Shown here: piece by piece, positions 47,779-60,001 of the stretch
Layout of the letters: each line of letters begins with the position of its first letter
How positions within the stretch are numbered: the first letter of the stretch is position 1
Assembly (NCBI GenBank): GCA_021307315.1
Contig: JAJSPD010000046.1
Coordinates: 310,001-374,000, forward strand
Reading direction: 5' to 3'
DNA: 64,000 bases
Origin: Bisporella sp. PMI_857
Lineage: Eukaryota > Ascomycota > Leotiomycetes > Helotiales > Helotiaceae
Made by a program: the position numbers and the translations under genes
The notes under the pieces: generated by a model
What the model was told of the DNA's origin: nothing
Seen by the model: only the letters and a program-made list of their open reading frames with translations
The model's database searches: none

Positions 47779-49927
47779 AAACATATGATGAAGAAGGATG
47801 GTTATATATCGTAAGCAGCGGCATATGTTAAAGCTCGGATAAGAGGCACGCGTCGGATAAAGTACAGGCCCTAGAGGTCATACGTCAGGACGAGCCACGA
47901 GGATGAAATGTGTTCCTGCATGCTATCATGCTGGTATCGCATGCTATGTAAAGAAAAGGGGGGAGGGTATGGACTAAAGGAAGAGGTGAGATAGCCGAGA
48001 AAAGCTTGGCGGAATTTAAGGAGGCGGGATACATCCGGAATAGCCATTTAGGCGCCATATTTCTAAGGATCCTCAAGCTTGTACATACTTTCAATTGTAT
48101 ATATACTTGACCCTTTCGTAACCTGATCACCTGCTATGCATTCATGTAGTCTTCATGTAACACTAATCTCCAAATACGAATTTAGGTGGAGATTGTGTAA
48201 GTGTGCCACAAATATGAAGCGGTGACGGTATGAGATCCATGCATGAGATTCACCCGCCAGTATTCCACTTTTCTGTGAGTTCGTAATCTTTATGAGCTGG
48301 CGACAAGCCCGGCTATGAAGCGCTGCAGCTGGTGCTGTTGTTGGTTGACTACTCTCTTTTTATTATCAGTTCATTCCAGGTAAGATGGTTTTTCCTCCAT
48401 AAACATCCCATGCCTAACACCAAGGCACTCGTAAGATGAGCTCGATACGCCGTATATATATATATATATATGCAGGAATTACGGAACGGAGACATTATGA
48501 TCAAAATGGCCGTATAATGCTGTTTGACTTCCCAGCGGCCAAATGCCAGCACGTTTTATTGTCGAAACCAAGAAAGGATCACCCTGCTTTACAGGATTCA
48601 GATTTCACGGGCTTGTCGTAGTCTTGGGTGCGCAGATCAGAATGGTGGGAGGTAAGTGAATGGTTCGGTGCGTTAGTACCTGCTCTGCTATTGTGCTGAT
48701 GCAGATATGGATAGAAGGTTTTGTTCATATCAGCTTTTTCTTAGGTATATATGTTTCTCGCTTTCACTTAACTTTATGTATAGACATATAAAAAAGTGAC
48801 AAGGAGGTAAATGCGGTCCGTCAGGCACCTTATCCCGTTGGCCTTGCCGCACAAAGGGTCTCCAAGATTAAATCGTGATGTCACATAATGCTATTGTAAG
48901 CTGGTGCTCTTTTTGTTGTTGCTAGTTGACATGTTACTGTTGTTCTTTCCAAGGTCTACGTGGCTTTGCAGCTCAGGAAACCATATGCTCCTGCTGATTG
49001 CTAAGATTAAGACGGCATGTTAACTTAGCATGTTGGAAGAAATTTTTGACCATGAACAATATGTATAATTGCTGCCTCCAATCATGATCTGCATCCACGG
49101 GGTCACCTTTGTCCCCTTTGTGGTCGAAAGCCGAGCGCCGGGAGATATTTTATACGCTCCTTGCTGCATGTAATACGGCATGCTTGGAAACAAGAATTAG
49201 ACTATGTTTATTCACAGATGTTATTCTTAACGGTCAGGTTAAAATATCTAATTTTAAGAGAGGTGAGGTCCTTATCTTGCATCGGCTATGTTTAAGTCCA
49301 TGCTAGGTTCGGACACATTTTTTGAAGGCCGAGAACTTTTCTTTTAGGGGAACTTGATTTTGGGGTTATCTGGTGATCCAGATGCATCTAACATAATATG
49401 GCTGGAGCATCTCCTGCCATTCTACAAAACGTCCACCCCACAATTTTGCGCCACAAAATCCCCACTACAAAAACATGTCATCCAAACCTGTCGTCCGCGA
49501 AGATACAAATCTGTACTGTATGTATGTAGGATGGGAATCGATTGAAAGTCTACTATAAGTGGATGATATTGCTTTCTTCGTTGACTATGACTAATCCAGC
49601 ACACACGGATACCATGTCTTCGCCCAGCTAAGACTCGCCAATCTCCATGATAAGTGTGTGCTTAAGTTCCGATGTAGTCAGCTGTCTCTTCGCGCAAGTC
49701 ACCCACGATAGAACCTTCGCGGCAAGTTCCCGACGACCCTGCTTTTGTCCCGTGATTCTCTGCATGGTTTTGGTCGTATGCTTAAGCTAACAGTTCTACT
49801 AGCTGGGGTTTCAGCTGCCGCACAAGGGGGTAATTTTAGTATAGATATATTCATCTGGCTGCTCTTATTATTTGTTTTACTTGATCGATCTTTCTGGAGT
49901 AACGCAAGCCTACTACCAGCACCCTTA
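47779..49927. other. Intergenic, about 2.1 kb
   Basis: Between the 3' end of the transcription factor (+) and the 3' end of the decayed NLR (-). Contains a (TA)n tract at 48453-48471 and otherwise AT-rich unique sequence. No gene seen. Confidence 0.45.
48453..48471. repeat. (TA)n dinucleotide microsatellite
   Basis: An uninterrupted run of about nine TA units. Confidence 0.9.
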
Positions 49928-51890
49928 CTATAAAGGAACGATTTCCCAGTCCTCGTTATCGTGGCTTTCCTTCTGTCTGCTCCCCTGAAACACCATATCT
50001 TTGACCCCTTTCAGCATCGAAAACATTGTCGCTGGCGAGACAATACCGAGCTTCACCACCAAAGGGCAGTTAGGAGGGCAGGTGCTGGCCCCATCAGAAG
50101 GTGTGACCCAGGCAGCCTCCTTAGACAAACAGCACGCCTCAATGTTAGGATACTTGACAGCTTCGTGAGCGGTCAGACGGGCTCCGCGCTGTATTAGGGT
50201 TTCTCGGAGAGCCAGGAGGTGCTCATTAAGCTTTCCAAATTTCTGCTCTTCGAGTCTGCTTATGTATTCTTGGATGTAGCCTAAAGCAGTATTCTGGTGC
50301 GCGAGGCTAAAGCGGTCTCTTGGACCGGGTAAAGTGATGTGGGCGTTGGGCGAAGCTCCAAAATCGAGGAGCAGCTGTAGAATATTTGGATCTAGTCGAT
50401 TTTCTAATGCTCTTTGCCAGACTGTCATTCCGTTGCACTGTAAGTTTGGATCTGCTCCTTTCTCGAGGAGAAAAATTATCATGGAGATGTTGGGAGGCTT
50501 TGCGATAAGAACTAGGTATTCACCCACAATTTTCTCTACAGGGGCGAGGGAGTACTCTAGATAAGGACGCCTCCTTTTGGCATTAACGTTGATGTTATTG
50601 GCGTTTATATACTCGATCACATAAGACATCAACTCTGCGAGGACGGCGAAGGATAGGAAATTGTCGTAGTCGAAGGGTTCATGAGAAAGAGATGAGATGC
50701 CCTTTGCGTATTTGTACCGATCGACATGCCACCGCCCACCCGAGCGATATGATTCAGTCTCTATTAGTTGTTCCAGAAGCCTTGTCTGCGCTTGGCCAGT
50801 TTCTGACTATGCGAGCTCTGCATACATCATTGCTTCGTTGCGAAGTACCCACAAAGCCATTACATCCTCAAGAAGTTTCAGATCGAAGTGGGTGGTCTTC
50901 AAGAGACGGATTGTGGTGCTGAGCATGGAAACAACTGGCTTAAAGTCCGTTCCTTGTGATGGTGCATCAGTCCATTCCGCTACTTCAGGTGTCTCGAGAT
51001 AGTCTTTCACTGTGTGATGGAGGTATTGAATGACTGGCGAGGCAATTTTGGAAGGAGCTTTGAGAAGCCCCAAGCATCTACTCATAATTCGACGTGACAT
51101 TTGTTCGTTGATTTCTGCTTCAAAAGTCACATCGGTGGATTTTCGTTCTGCACAAATCGTAGCTGACGGCCCATCCATAGCATACGAGACACATAAAAGC
51201 GTAGGTGGCCTCAAGGCGCATCGCACCAATCTAAATAACTTGCAAGCGTCGCCTCGATCCTCAAGCTTTGGGGGAAGCTGGCCCAGGTGCTTTAGAAGCC
51301 TCTCTATATCGTCTCCGTTACGAAGACCCCGCAGAAAGAACTTCACCACTAAGGTCACCCAGAGAAAGACGCCTGAGGCTTTTTGCTTCAATATCTCAAA
51401 TAACTCTTGCGTCTTTGCGGGATTTGATCTTTGAATCGCCTGCATGCGCGTATCTTTTCCTAGCGTGTTTTCAATGTAGGATTGAATATCATCCTTCGTG
51501 AGGTCTTGAAGTTGAAGTGAGGGTCCGTTTGAGAAGGCGGTGTGAAATACTGTTGTCAATGGTCGACTTGATAGACAAACTTCGACTCGAAGTCTTTGTT
51601 GTGCCTTGTTCTCCGTTATCGACTTGAAGAATTGTGCAATGTCTTCGTAATTTTCCTCCTTGTCACAGTCACCTTCGTCTTGATATTCATCCAGACCATC
51701 AATCATGAGGAATATGTCCACCTTTTCTTATGTTTGCTGTAATATAGTTGCCAAGATTTTCTTTACCTCATTACGGGTGATCTTTATATCAACTTGGTCA
51801 AACTGTCGCTCAGTCCGATGCTTCAGTCTGTGTTTCGTATTCAAATATTCGAGCTCTTCTAGTTCCCGAGGGTATGTGATGCGACAAAAA
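49928..51890 (-). pseudogene. NACHT-ankyrin part of a decayed NLR-like gene
   Basis: One minus-strand frame is readable from about 51875 down to 49928 but is cut by two nonsense codons: TAA at 51728-51730 (after LQQT) and TAG at 50807-50809 (after AELA). Protein-like sequence continues in the same frame across both. VDIFLMIDGLDEYQDEGDCD carries the Walker B motif of a NACHT domain, and VEVCLSSRPL is the sensor motif. KASGVFLWVTLVVKFFLRGL and IQYLHHTVKDYLETPEV are typical of fungal NACHT proteins after the nucleotide-binding core. The C-terminal part has degenerate ankyrin-like repeats (IIFLLEKGADPNLQCNGMTV; ILQLLLDFGASPNAH). The Walker A/P-loop expected before Walker B is not found; only 50-60 codons of unrelated-looking sequence precede it. 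Part of the same locus as the patatin domain upstream. Confidence 0.78.
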
Positions 51891-51902
51891 GGGTTAGGGT
51901 TA
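51890..51902. repeat. Short telomere-like AGGGTTAGGGTTA tract
   Basis: Two TTAGGG-type units at the point where the patatin part ends and the NACHT remnant begins. Too short to exclude chance. Confidence 0.5.
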
Positions 51903-51960
51903 CACTTCTACTGATTATATAGTTCTTAAAACCGAACTTGCATCATATCTAGATAGCTAA

Positions 51961-53262
51961 TTATGCTTCTTCCACTTCATATATTTGAAAACCTCCTCCA
52001 GCAGAACCAGTTTTGGGGTTGGAGGAAGCAATTTTGAAGAGTGGTGTTGGTCCTTTAGTTACTGTCGAAAACTCACCAGGAACTTTTGATAAGCTGCCCG
52101 AGCCTTCACGATGAGGCGATTCATCCTTCATTGTGTCGGTACACTCTTTAAGACTGGCCTCCACTTCAAGAAGACCCAAATAGGAGCGCGTTACTTGCGT
52201 CATGAGATCCACAGCAGCATACTCCGTAAGGCCAACCTTTTGCAAACCGTTGCTAACGTTGAAACGAAAATAGATTCTGCTCTGGCGACCTTCTTGCATG
52301 ACCTCTCGCGCGAAGTCATTAGCAGTCTCCTCGGTCTCCGTCACGATTGACTTGCAAGCCTCGAGCAACTGCATCCCGTTCCCCCCAATATCGATGACTT
52401 CTAGCACACCGGTTCCAATGCTGATAATACACGACACCGATCGAGCACCGAGGAGTTGATACGCCTCTCTGTAAAGTTCTCGAACCGGATTATTGCGCCA
52501 TATACCGCCATCAACATACCTGACCCTGGACCCTTTGAACTCCACGGGTTCAAAAAACATGGGTGCGGCAGATGTAGCCCGTGCTGCCTCCCAAATATTA
52601 CAAGTCTCTGGCTCCTCCCATTCACAGCCGTAGGTACGCAAGCGCACCTTTTGAGAATCGCGAAGTTGTGTGGTACACACGAATCTAGTTAACAAGTCTT
52701 AGCTCTTGTTCCCCTTTATTCGGAGAATTACAGGCACTTTGCATTCTGCATTTGGCTCGTGAAGAGTATCTTCCGAGCCCGTTCACTCATTGACAATCTT
52801 CTTCACTTCCTCCTCCAAGTCTCTGGCTTTGAAGGCCGGTGTCGCGTTTATGCCCCTAATTATTTTACCTGCTTCAGATTTATTCGTCCAGTGCTCCGAA
52901 GAAAAGACTCTTCGACTCAAATCGCAATAGGCCTCGATACACGATTCGATATCCATGTGCTTTTAGAAGTCAGCCCCCAGTTTAGCACCAGCATGTTGGG
53001 AAGAAGCAGCTTACAAGACGACCTAGCATAATGGCGATCAGCCTGAAGCGATGTGGGTTAGCTAGCAATCGAACCCAGCATTCCAATGATTAGCATACCC
53101 GCCGGTGCCGGTGCCGGCAATGATATCAAACCATTTGTGAGGAAAGTGCAGTTTGTCGCCCTCGAGCCGACGCATGATCCTTCGCAAGATCAACAAAATT
53201 GATAGACTACGAACGCCGCCACTATCCATACAAAGTATTCTCTTCTTCTCAGGCTGCGACAT
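51961..53262 (-). pseudogene. Patatin-like phospholipase domain of the decayed NLR-like gene, catalytic Ser replaced by Gly
   Basis: Minus strand. Exon 1 53099-53262 starts MSQPEKKRILCMDSGGVRSL, with the patatin glycine-rich loop (DSGGVR). The nucleophile elbow reads WFDIIAGTGTGG where active patatins have GTSTGG: the Ser codon is GGC (Gly). A 56-nt intron, a 28-nt exon (53015-53042, LIAIMLGRL) and a 55-nt intron follow. Exon 3 (from 52959) runs IESCIEAYCDLSRRVFSSEH and stops at TGA 52783-52785, while similar sequence (GSEDTLHEPNAECK) continues past it. The frame then changes before TRFVCTTQLRDSQKVRLRTY (52695). The 51961-52695 part keeps the second patatin motif, RYVDGGIWRNNP (DGG, catalytic Asp), and ends in a stop before the NACHT remnant. 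In intact relatives patatin is the N-terminal effector of a NACHT-ankyrin NLR. Clearly inactivated. Confidence 0.82.
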
Positions 53263-56200
53263 CTTAGGGAGCGAGGGTCAGACTTGATCAACCTCGATAA
53301 GATATGAAGTAATCCTCCGCAAAGGCTAGAGTTGAACAGGGGCAGAGAGAACGGCAAGGCTCTGGAGAATACTCAGCTGGTGTGTTCTGATAAGTCTTAT
53401 GTTGCTAGGATTTGCCCGTCAACCACTCTTCTAAAAGAACAGAACGAGTGTTATACACACATTGTATAACGAGACCAATCCTATTTCGGACAGGGATCAC
53501 ACGGTAGATAACGTGACCATGGTGGTCCTCAACGCCAAAATTATAACAATCTTTAACCCCCCCCCCCCCCCCCCTTAAAGCCTCTAGATTGTAAGAAATG
53601 AGTTAAAGATTACTTTAGAACCCTTTCAATCCCAACCACCCGATGACGCGTTCCTAGTTCCATGCGGAGGGATTCGATCAGTTCCCCGGGTTTGGCTTCT
53701 CCAAGCGCCGAATCAGCAAGAGCGCCCGTGCCAATCGTCAGGAGGGCAAATTCGCATAATAGTTGTATAATAAACTGCTATCCAACTACTAGCTGTTATC
53801 GCCGCTCGTCGCTTCGCGCAGGATCTTGGATCCTTTCTACCCTTTCGTGATAAATCTTCCATGTAGAACCGAATATACGGAATTGTAGCCCTAATAATAA
53901 CCATTACAACCATGACAATACGGTGGTGGGAGGGGGTGGGGTTGGGAACTCCTGATGAACGAGGAAAGAATCGTATTATCTTGCTAGGCAAGAAGAATTC
54001 GTCGGAGCCGCGAGGCATAGGAAGTTATATGGGTGGCAAGCTTGAAGGCTGAGATTGAGCTCAAAATGAAAATTAAAGTTCCTTTTTTTTAATAAAAAAA
54101 AAGGAAAAAAGAAAGATGCTGTGTTTTTCTACTTTTAGAGAAGACGACCGGTGAGTCAAGGCATAAAGCAAGCTTCGGACCTTGCCCTCTATTTCTTCAT
54201 GCGATACCACAAATGTAGTGTATGAAGCGATGAGAGGAAGAGCTCTTTATAGGCGAGGTTGAGATTGGAAAGTCAATGTTTTTACCGCAAAATTACGTAA
54301 GCGGTACTCTTCGAGAGCCTGCTGGCGGTTGTGGTTGTGGTTGTGTTGAGCGTATGGATAAGATCCGGTAAGTTAAGCGTGCGTATATCTTTATCTAGGA
54401 GATTGGCAGGATGAGGTAGGGTGCCAATAACAGTAGGAACAAAGAGCCTAGGAGGAATTGGTGTTGGCGAAGGGATGGGATAAGATGCTGGGTTAGGTTT
54501 ATAGTTGATTCGGATTGGGCAGGCTTGAATAGAAGCTGCCTCTTACGAGTCCAGGATGTACTGTGCTCAAACTTGAGTGAAAGGAGCAGTAGTGTTGCCC
54601 TAAGGGTGTCTTTGTCACTTTGTATCTTATTTTGTTGCCCCCGCCCCCTTATTTCGAAAGGATGTATGTACGGATGTGGCTAGAATTAAATAACTATACG
54701 TGGCTTGTATTTGGAGGCAGATAGGGAGTTACACCTTTCGATTACTGGATGCCATGAGCTTTGAGAGAGATTAGAGCCCCGAAAGTGTGCACCACAGTGC
54801 ATGATACATTTCCCACGAGGCCAAAGCCTGAACATAAATGGCTATTTATATCCACCAGTGGAACCTGGGAGAAGCGGATGTTTGTCCTTGCATATTGATT
54901 CAATAGTAAGAATATCAATTCGATGGATACTGGGATGTAGTGGCACAAGGGATAAATCATTAAAGCTCGAACTCCCTGTATGATCAGTTACAAAGCAATC
55001 TCAAGAATGTGCTGCATGTATGGGATCGGATTTGGAACAACTCACCACCTGCACATTATGGACTAAGGTGCTGCAGGTTCCAGGTTGTGGAGGGCCTTTG
55101 CAAGACTGATAATCTCCTGTAGGACTGCTTATGAATTTAATGTTGTTGTTGGAATTAGGCCAGCTGTTATTTTAAAATGGTCAACATAAATAACAAGTGA
55201 TCCTGATTTTAGAGGAAGTAGGGCTACTTGATTTGAATGAATGGATCGTGATATGACTTGCAGCGACAGCGAGTAAGAGTTCGGTTACAGGGATTAGAAA
55301 TGCCGGTGATGCTATGTCCACTAGTTCTTGATTTTAAACTTTTCCCACGTTGGACAAAGTGTATTCAAAACACTGAATATCTTCACATCCAATGAACAGT
55401 CGTCAGATCTAAAAGAGTGTTTTGTGGAAAAGGGGTCAAAGTTTGGATTCTCCCCCACCTTTCGGGGGATCAGCCACAGAATGCGGGGTACAAGCCACCC
55501 AAGCATCATCATTTATTTTTTCGTTCTGGCCGGTGGGGAAGTCAAGTCTATAGAGTAGAGAAATCATTAATAATAAACCAGAGAACCAATCACGCTGAAA
55601 TAGTGTAGATTGGGTTTCTTATTCAATAGCGATTACTCTTAAGCCAAGTGAGAGGAAGAAAGGAACCCCCCCCCAAAAAAAATGTAGTTGAGGAATAATA
55701 TTCGGTGGAATCTCGGATGGGAGGCGTAGTGGCAGCCCGTCGCATGCGAGTCAGGTTCAAGGACATTCAAAGAGAAAAAAAGGGACGATTCTCACTCAAT
55801 TAAGGCTTGGGAGGAGTAGGAGAGGGTTATGAAGTGGAAAAATCAAGTAAATAAGATCAATACTCTTGGGTAATCAATTCCCCAGTTAACATCTAGAATC
55901 AAAGAAATTCTAGAAAAAGAAATGGAACTAACCCAGCTTCTTGGTAAATGGCTGGGATCGACGTCATTACTGTATGTAGTAGGGTGGTAGTGGGTGGTGG
56001 TGGTGGTAAAAAAGAAGAAAAAGTGTGGGGAAGAGAGAGAGAGAGAGCCAGAGCCAGAGCCAAGGGAATGGAAAAAATGGAAGGGGAACAAACCTGACAA
56101 AATAGAATCCCCCGAAACCTTCTTATAGGTAGGTTAATCCCAACTTAATAAACAGCCTCATCTTCTCCCTTCTCCGCTTCCCCCCAGCTTTGACAATAAA

Positions 56201-56529
56201 GGGAAAAATAATACTGTAAGCAACGGCTGACGGCTGACTCCAACTCAACATTTTCACCCCCCTCGGTGTAACATTCTTCCCGTCCCCCCCAAGTCAAATC
56301 ACTTCCTTCAATCGGTCCTTTGGTCGTCAACATCACCAAACAAACAAGAATCTCCTCCGCCGCACAGGAACTCAGACACATCCTTTTTCCTGGGTGGCCA
56401 GGCCACATCACATCCGCGGCGAAGTTCGTCCCTTCCAACCGCAGTCGTCAATGGCATTGTGCACTCGAAATCATCGAACCTGAATATGCATTGTGTCGCA
56501 GCAATTATATAATAAAAAATTCACCCACA
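53263..56529. other. Intergenic, about 3.3 kb
   Basis: Divergent promoters of the NLR-like locus (-) and the 7TM-MFS fusion (+). Contains a 20-nt C run, an A/T-run cluster near 54080-54110, and GA- and GTG-rich low-complexity DNA near 55980-56055. No gene supported; frames here are short and lack motifs. Confidence 0.45.
53555..53574. repeat. Poly(C) run of 20
   Basis: Twenty consecutive C on the plus strand. Length may be affected by sequencing. Confidence 0.9.
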
Positions 56530-59262
56530 ATGGCCCTCCGACGAGAGTTTCCCTCGCGCGGGAAGGCCGTCTTCATCGTGACCACCGTAACCTTCATCTT
56601 GGCCACCATCTTCGTCGCCTCCAGACTCATCAGTCGCTTCTTCATTCTGCGACACAAGACTGGTGATGACTGGCTCATGATCGTAGCATGGGTAAGTTTT
56701 CTAGATACCAGAGTGGTGCACCGCAAACAATTAACGCGGTCATAGGTGATTGCCTTTGGCCTATCCTTTGCAATCGATTACGGCGCCTTCAGAGGACTCG
56801 GCAGACATGATGCCGATATCCCCCAGGAATGGCTACCTGCGCTGCGCCAGTCTGAATATGCCTTTACCATCCTCTACAACCCCGCCTTGATGGCTACGAA
56901 AACCTCGATCCTCGTCTTCTACCTTCGAATGTCGAAAAATACACAGAAGTTTTTGCGTAGAGCGTCATATGCTACACTTGCCTTGGTCAACGTGGAAGGG
57001 GTCGTTCTCACATTTATCAATGCCTTTCAATGCAACCCGGTGGCGGCAGCATACACTCCCAGTATCCCCGGGAAATGCATGTCCATCGTTACCATATACC
57101 TCTGTTCTGCACCGGTTAATCTGGTGGCAAACCTTGCGATTCTGGTTCTGCCCATCCCACTTCTCACAGGCATGCGTTTGCCGCAACGGCAGAAGACGGT
57201 TCTCGTATTTACCTTTTCCCTAGGGATATTCGTGACCATTGTGGATGTGGTCCGGATCTACTATTTACAGAAAGCTGCAGATACTCAAGCCGCAGATGCC
57301 AAAGCTAAAATACAAGCGTCTGTGCGGCTTGGAACAGGTCTTGACTTTGCCTGGAACGCAAGCATATCTTTGATGTGGAGTGCTGTCGAGGTGAATGTGG
57401 GTATTATTTGCGCATGTATTCCTACCTTGAAGCCTCTGATTCGACGTATATTGCCCTCCATGATCACGGACATAACGCATAGCAGAAGCGACAAGTCTGC
57501 TTCTACGGAAGCCCGGATACGAACCAATTTGTCGCAACAAGACTCTTCACACAGCGCAATGATGCCAGCGCAGCCATCCGCGGCTCAAGTGCAGAGAGAC
57601 CAGGATCAGCAGATAGACATGCTAGACTTTCTTACAACGCCAGAAACAAATGCCGCAACGTTGGAAGAGCGGATGGCTCGATCAGCGGCCGTGAATGGGA
57701 GACGAAATATTAACCGTACGGGAAATCTGCGAGCATCAGGAACCCAAACCACGGAGTCCACATCTAATACGATATACTTTGGCCTGATCGAAATGAAACG
57801 ACCCAAGAGTATGCTCAAGATTCGTGGAATGGAGTCATTCAAGTACTGTACCGCAGTCACAATTTTGTTTTTCCTGTGGGGATTCTCATATGGATTGTTG
57901 AACACTTTGAACGGCCAGATCTCAAAGGTGGCGATGGAGACCCCGACCCAGAGACTCGGCCTGTCTTCAGCATACTTCACTGGCTACTTAATTGGTCCGC
58001 TGACTGTGGGGCAGTGGGTGCTTCGACATTACGGTTTCAAAGCGACTTTCATCTACGGCCTCTGCATATACGGCATCGGGACACTGATGTTCTGGCCCTC
58101 AGCGGTCCAGAAGTCATGGCCGGGATTCTTACTTTGCCAATTTGTCGTCGGCTATGGCTTGTCTATATTGGAGACTGCGGCCAATCCATTCATTGCCCTC
58201 TGTGGCCCGGCTCAATACGCAGAGTACCGTCTGCTCCTGTCACAGGGGGTCCAAGCGACCGCCTCTGTTTTGAGTCAACTGCTTGCCCAGAAAGTTCTCT
58301 TCGATAACCTGTCGCAGGATGTCCTGCTGGATGTGCAATGGACCTATCTGGCTGTTGCCTTGGTGTGCGTTATTCTCGCTCTCTTCTTCTACTACATGCC
58401 ACTCCCAGAAGCCACCGATACCGACCTTCAAAAGCTAGCTGAGAACCTCTCCATCTACCCTTCCCAAACAATATTCTCTGACAAGCTACCCCTCATCTAC
58501 ACGACCGCTTTCCTCGCCATATTCTGCCAATTCCTCTATGTCGCCGCTCAGGAAAGCAACGCCGTCTGGTTCGAGCCCCTTTTCGAAACCCTCTCTCCTA
58601 TCTCATCTTTCACCATAAGCCTGCAAAATTATACCCTTGTTGCACAAACCCTCTTTGCTGCCTCCCGCTTCATCTTCGCGGCCCTGTGCCTCGTTATACG
58701 ACCTCGCATCCTTTTGTTAACAGCTTTCCTCCTGGGTATCTTGTTCCTCATCCTTGCCCACACCCTTGACCTCTCTGCAAACGGCATGGCTGGCCCGATT
58801 CTTATGTGGTACTTCTTCGAGGGGCCAATCTTCCCGCTCGTTTTCGCTATCGGCATCCGTGGCATGGGAAGATGGACAAAATGGACTGCCGCTATCTTGA
58901 TTGCCAGCGTTAGTGGCGGCGCGGTTTTCCCGTTCGTGGTGTGGGCTGTGACAAATAGTCACTCCGTACAATACTCTTACTGCGTAATTATTGCTATCAT
59001 GGCTTTTGGAACATTGTTTCCGATTTACCTCAACGCAGTTCCCGCAGCGAGACACCAGGTTGATCCAGCTATTGCGAGCTCATTGGGGAATAGGCCAATA
59101 GAAGAGGACTTGGAAGCGACAGGTGGGAAGGTGAGAAGGATGAGTAAGAGGTTTGTCAGTATATTTGGGTCACGCAGGGCGAGTAGCGTTAGCGCCGGAA
59201 GCGAGAGCCCACAATTCGAACATAGAGAGGATGATAGTGAGCTAGAACGGGAAGTGAAATGA
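56530..59262 (+). CDS. Fusion of a rhodopsin/PTH11-type 7TM domain with a FucP-type MFS transporter, 892 aa
   Basis: Two exons, 56530-56691 and 56746-59262, with a 54-nt intron (GTAAGT..CATAG) in phase 0; one uninterrupted frame covers both domains. Residues 1 to about 285 form a fungal rhodopsin-domain 7TM unit (PF20684-like): FIVTTVTFILATIFVASRLI, RHKTGDDWLMIVAW, LYNPALMATKTSILVFYLRM, FQCNPVAAAY with GKCMS, LAILVLPIPLL, and WSAVEVNVGIICACIPTLKP. A charged, Ser/Gln-rich linker follows (about 285-410). From about 419 (FKYCTAVTILFFLWGFSYGL) comes a 12-TM MFS of the fucose/glucose-galactose permease type: LNTLNGQISKV, TGYLIGPL, FVVGYGLSILETAANPFIAL (FucP hallmark ETAANP), AEYRLLLSQGVQA, then the second half to VPAARHQVDPAI. 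The C-terminus is a Ser/Glu-rich cytosolic tail. The first unit resembles sensing domains, the second transports sugars with protons; a transceptor role is an inference. Confidence 0.88.
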
Positions 59263-60001
59263 TAGATCGTGTATATGCAAGCCAGGCGTCTGTTTTAGCG
59301 ACAATGCATTGGGTGGTGTTTTTGGCTGGGCGGATATTCTGCCTTATGATAGCTGGAGTTTGGGCCCTGAACCGGAATTGGGTGGATGCCGTGCTGTTTA
59401 GCAGGCTTGGGAAAAGGTATTGGTTATGGTTGGAGGCGGCTGGTATCAGGGCGTACTATAGGATTTTAAAGTTCCCAAGAACTGCATATATTATTATCTC
59501 ATGACCACGACGAGCATGTTCACCGACTTACGAAAGTTTTTGTCTGACCTCAATATTTATTTCTTCCAAAACACCTTCCTTCGGGAATATAAATGTGGCC
59601 CGCTGGCCAAAACTATTTTCCCCTTTCCAATATTCTACATGTTCTCTACAGAACAAAAAAAATGCATAGCCATCTGACATCTAACACCTAAAACCTAACC
59701 CGAGATGAAACTCAGGCAGGATGATTAGCATGTATACTCCCCCGGACAAAAACGATTCGGGTGGGGTGGAGAGTAAGTGTGCTTTCTGTATATTTGCTTC
59801 GTTGACCGCATCTTGTTTCGCTCTCCTTCGAGCCATCTCCTCCTGGGAGAGCCAGGATTCCGATATAATGGAACGGGATCGTAGGTTTTTATCCCGTCAA
59901 AGGCACCCTCGGCAATGCTGAACCCGCCATAATCTGACCTCCCCAATTTCCACCCATATTCTGAAGGAGATCCCCTAAAGAAGCGTCCGAACTACTGCTG
60001 T

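Noticed and set aside
48453..48471. (TA)n as a possible mobile-element target or origin
   Set aside because: Simple microsatellite with no flanking inverted repeats or duplicated target.
59259..59504. 81-codon plus frame just after the 7TM-MFS gene
   Set aside because: Lies in the 3' UTR, shares no feature with the transporter, and has no domain.
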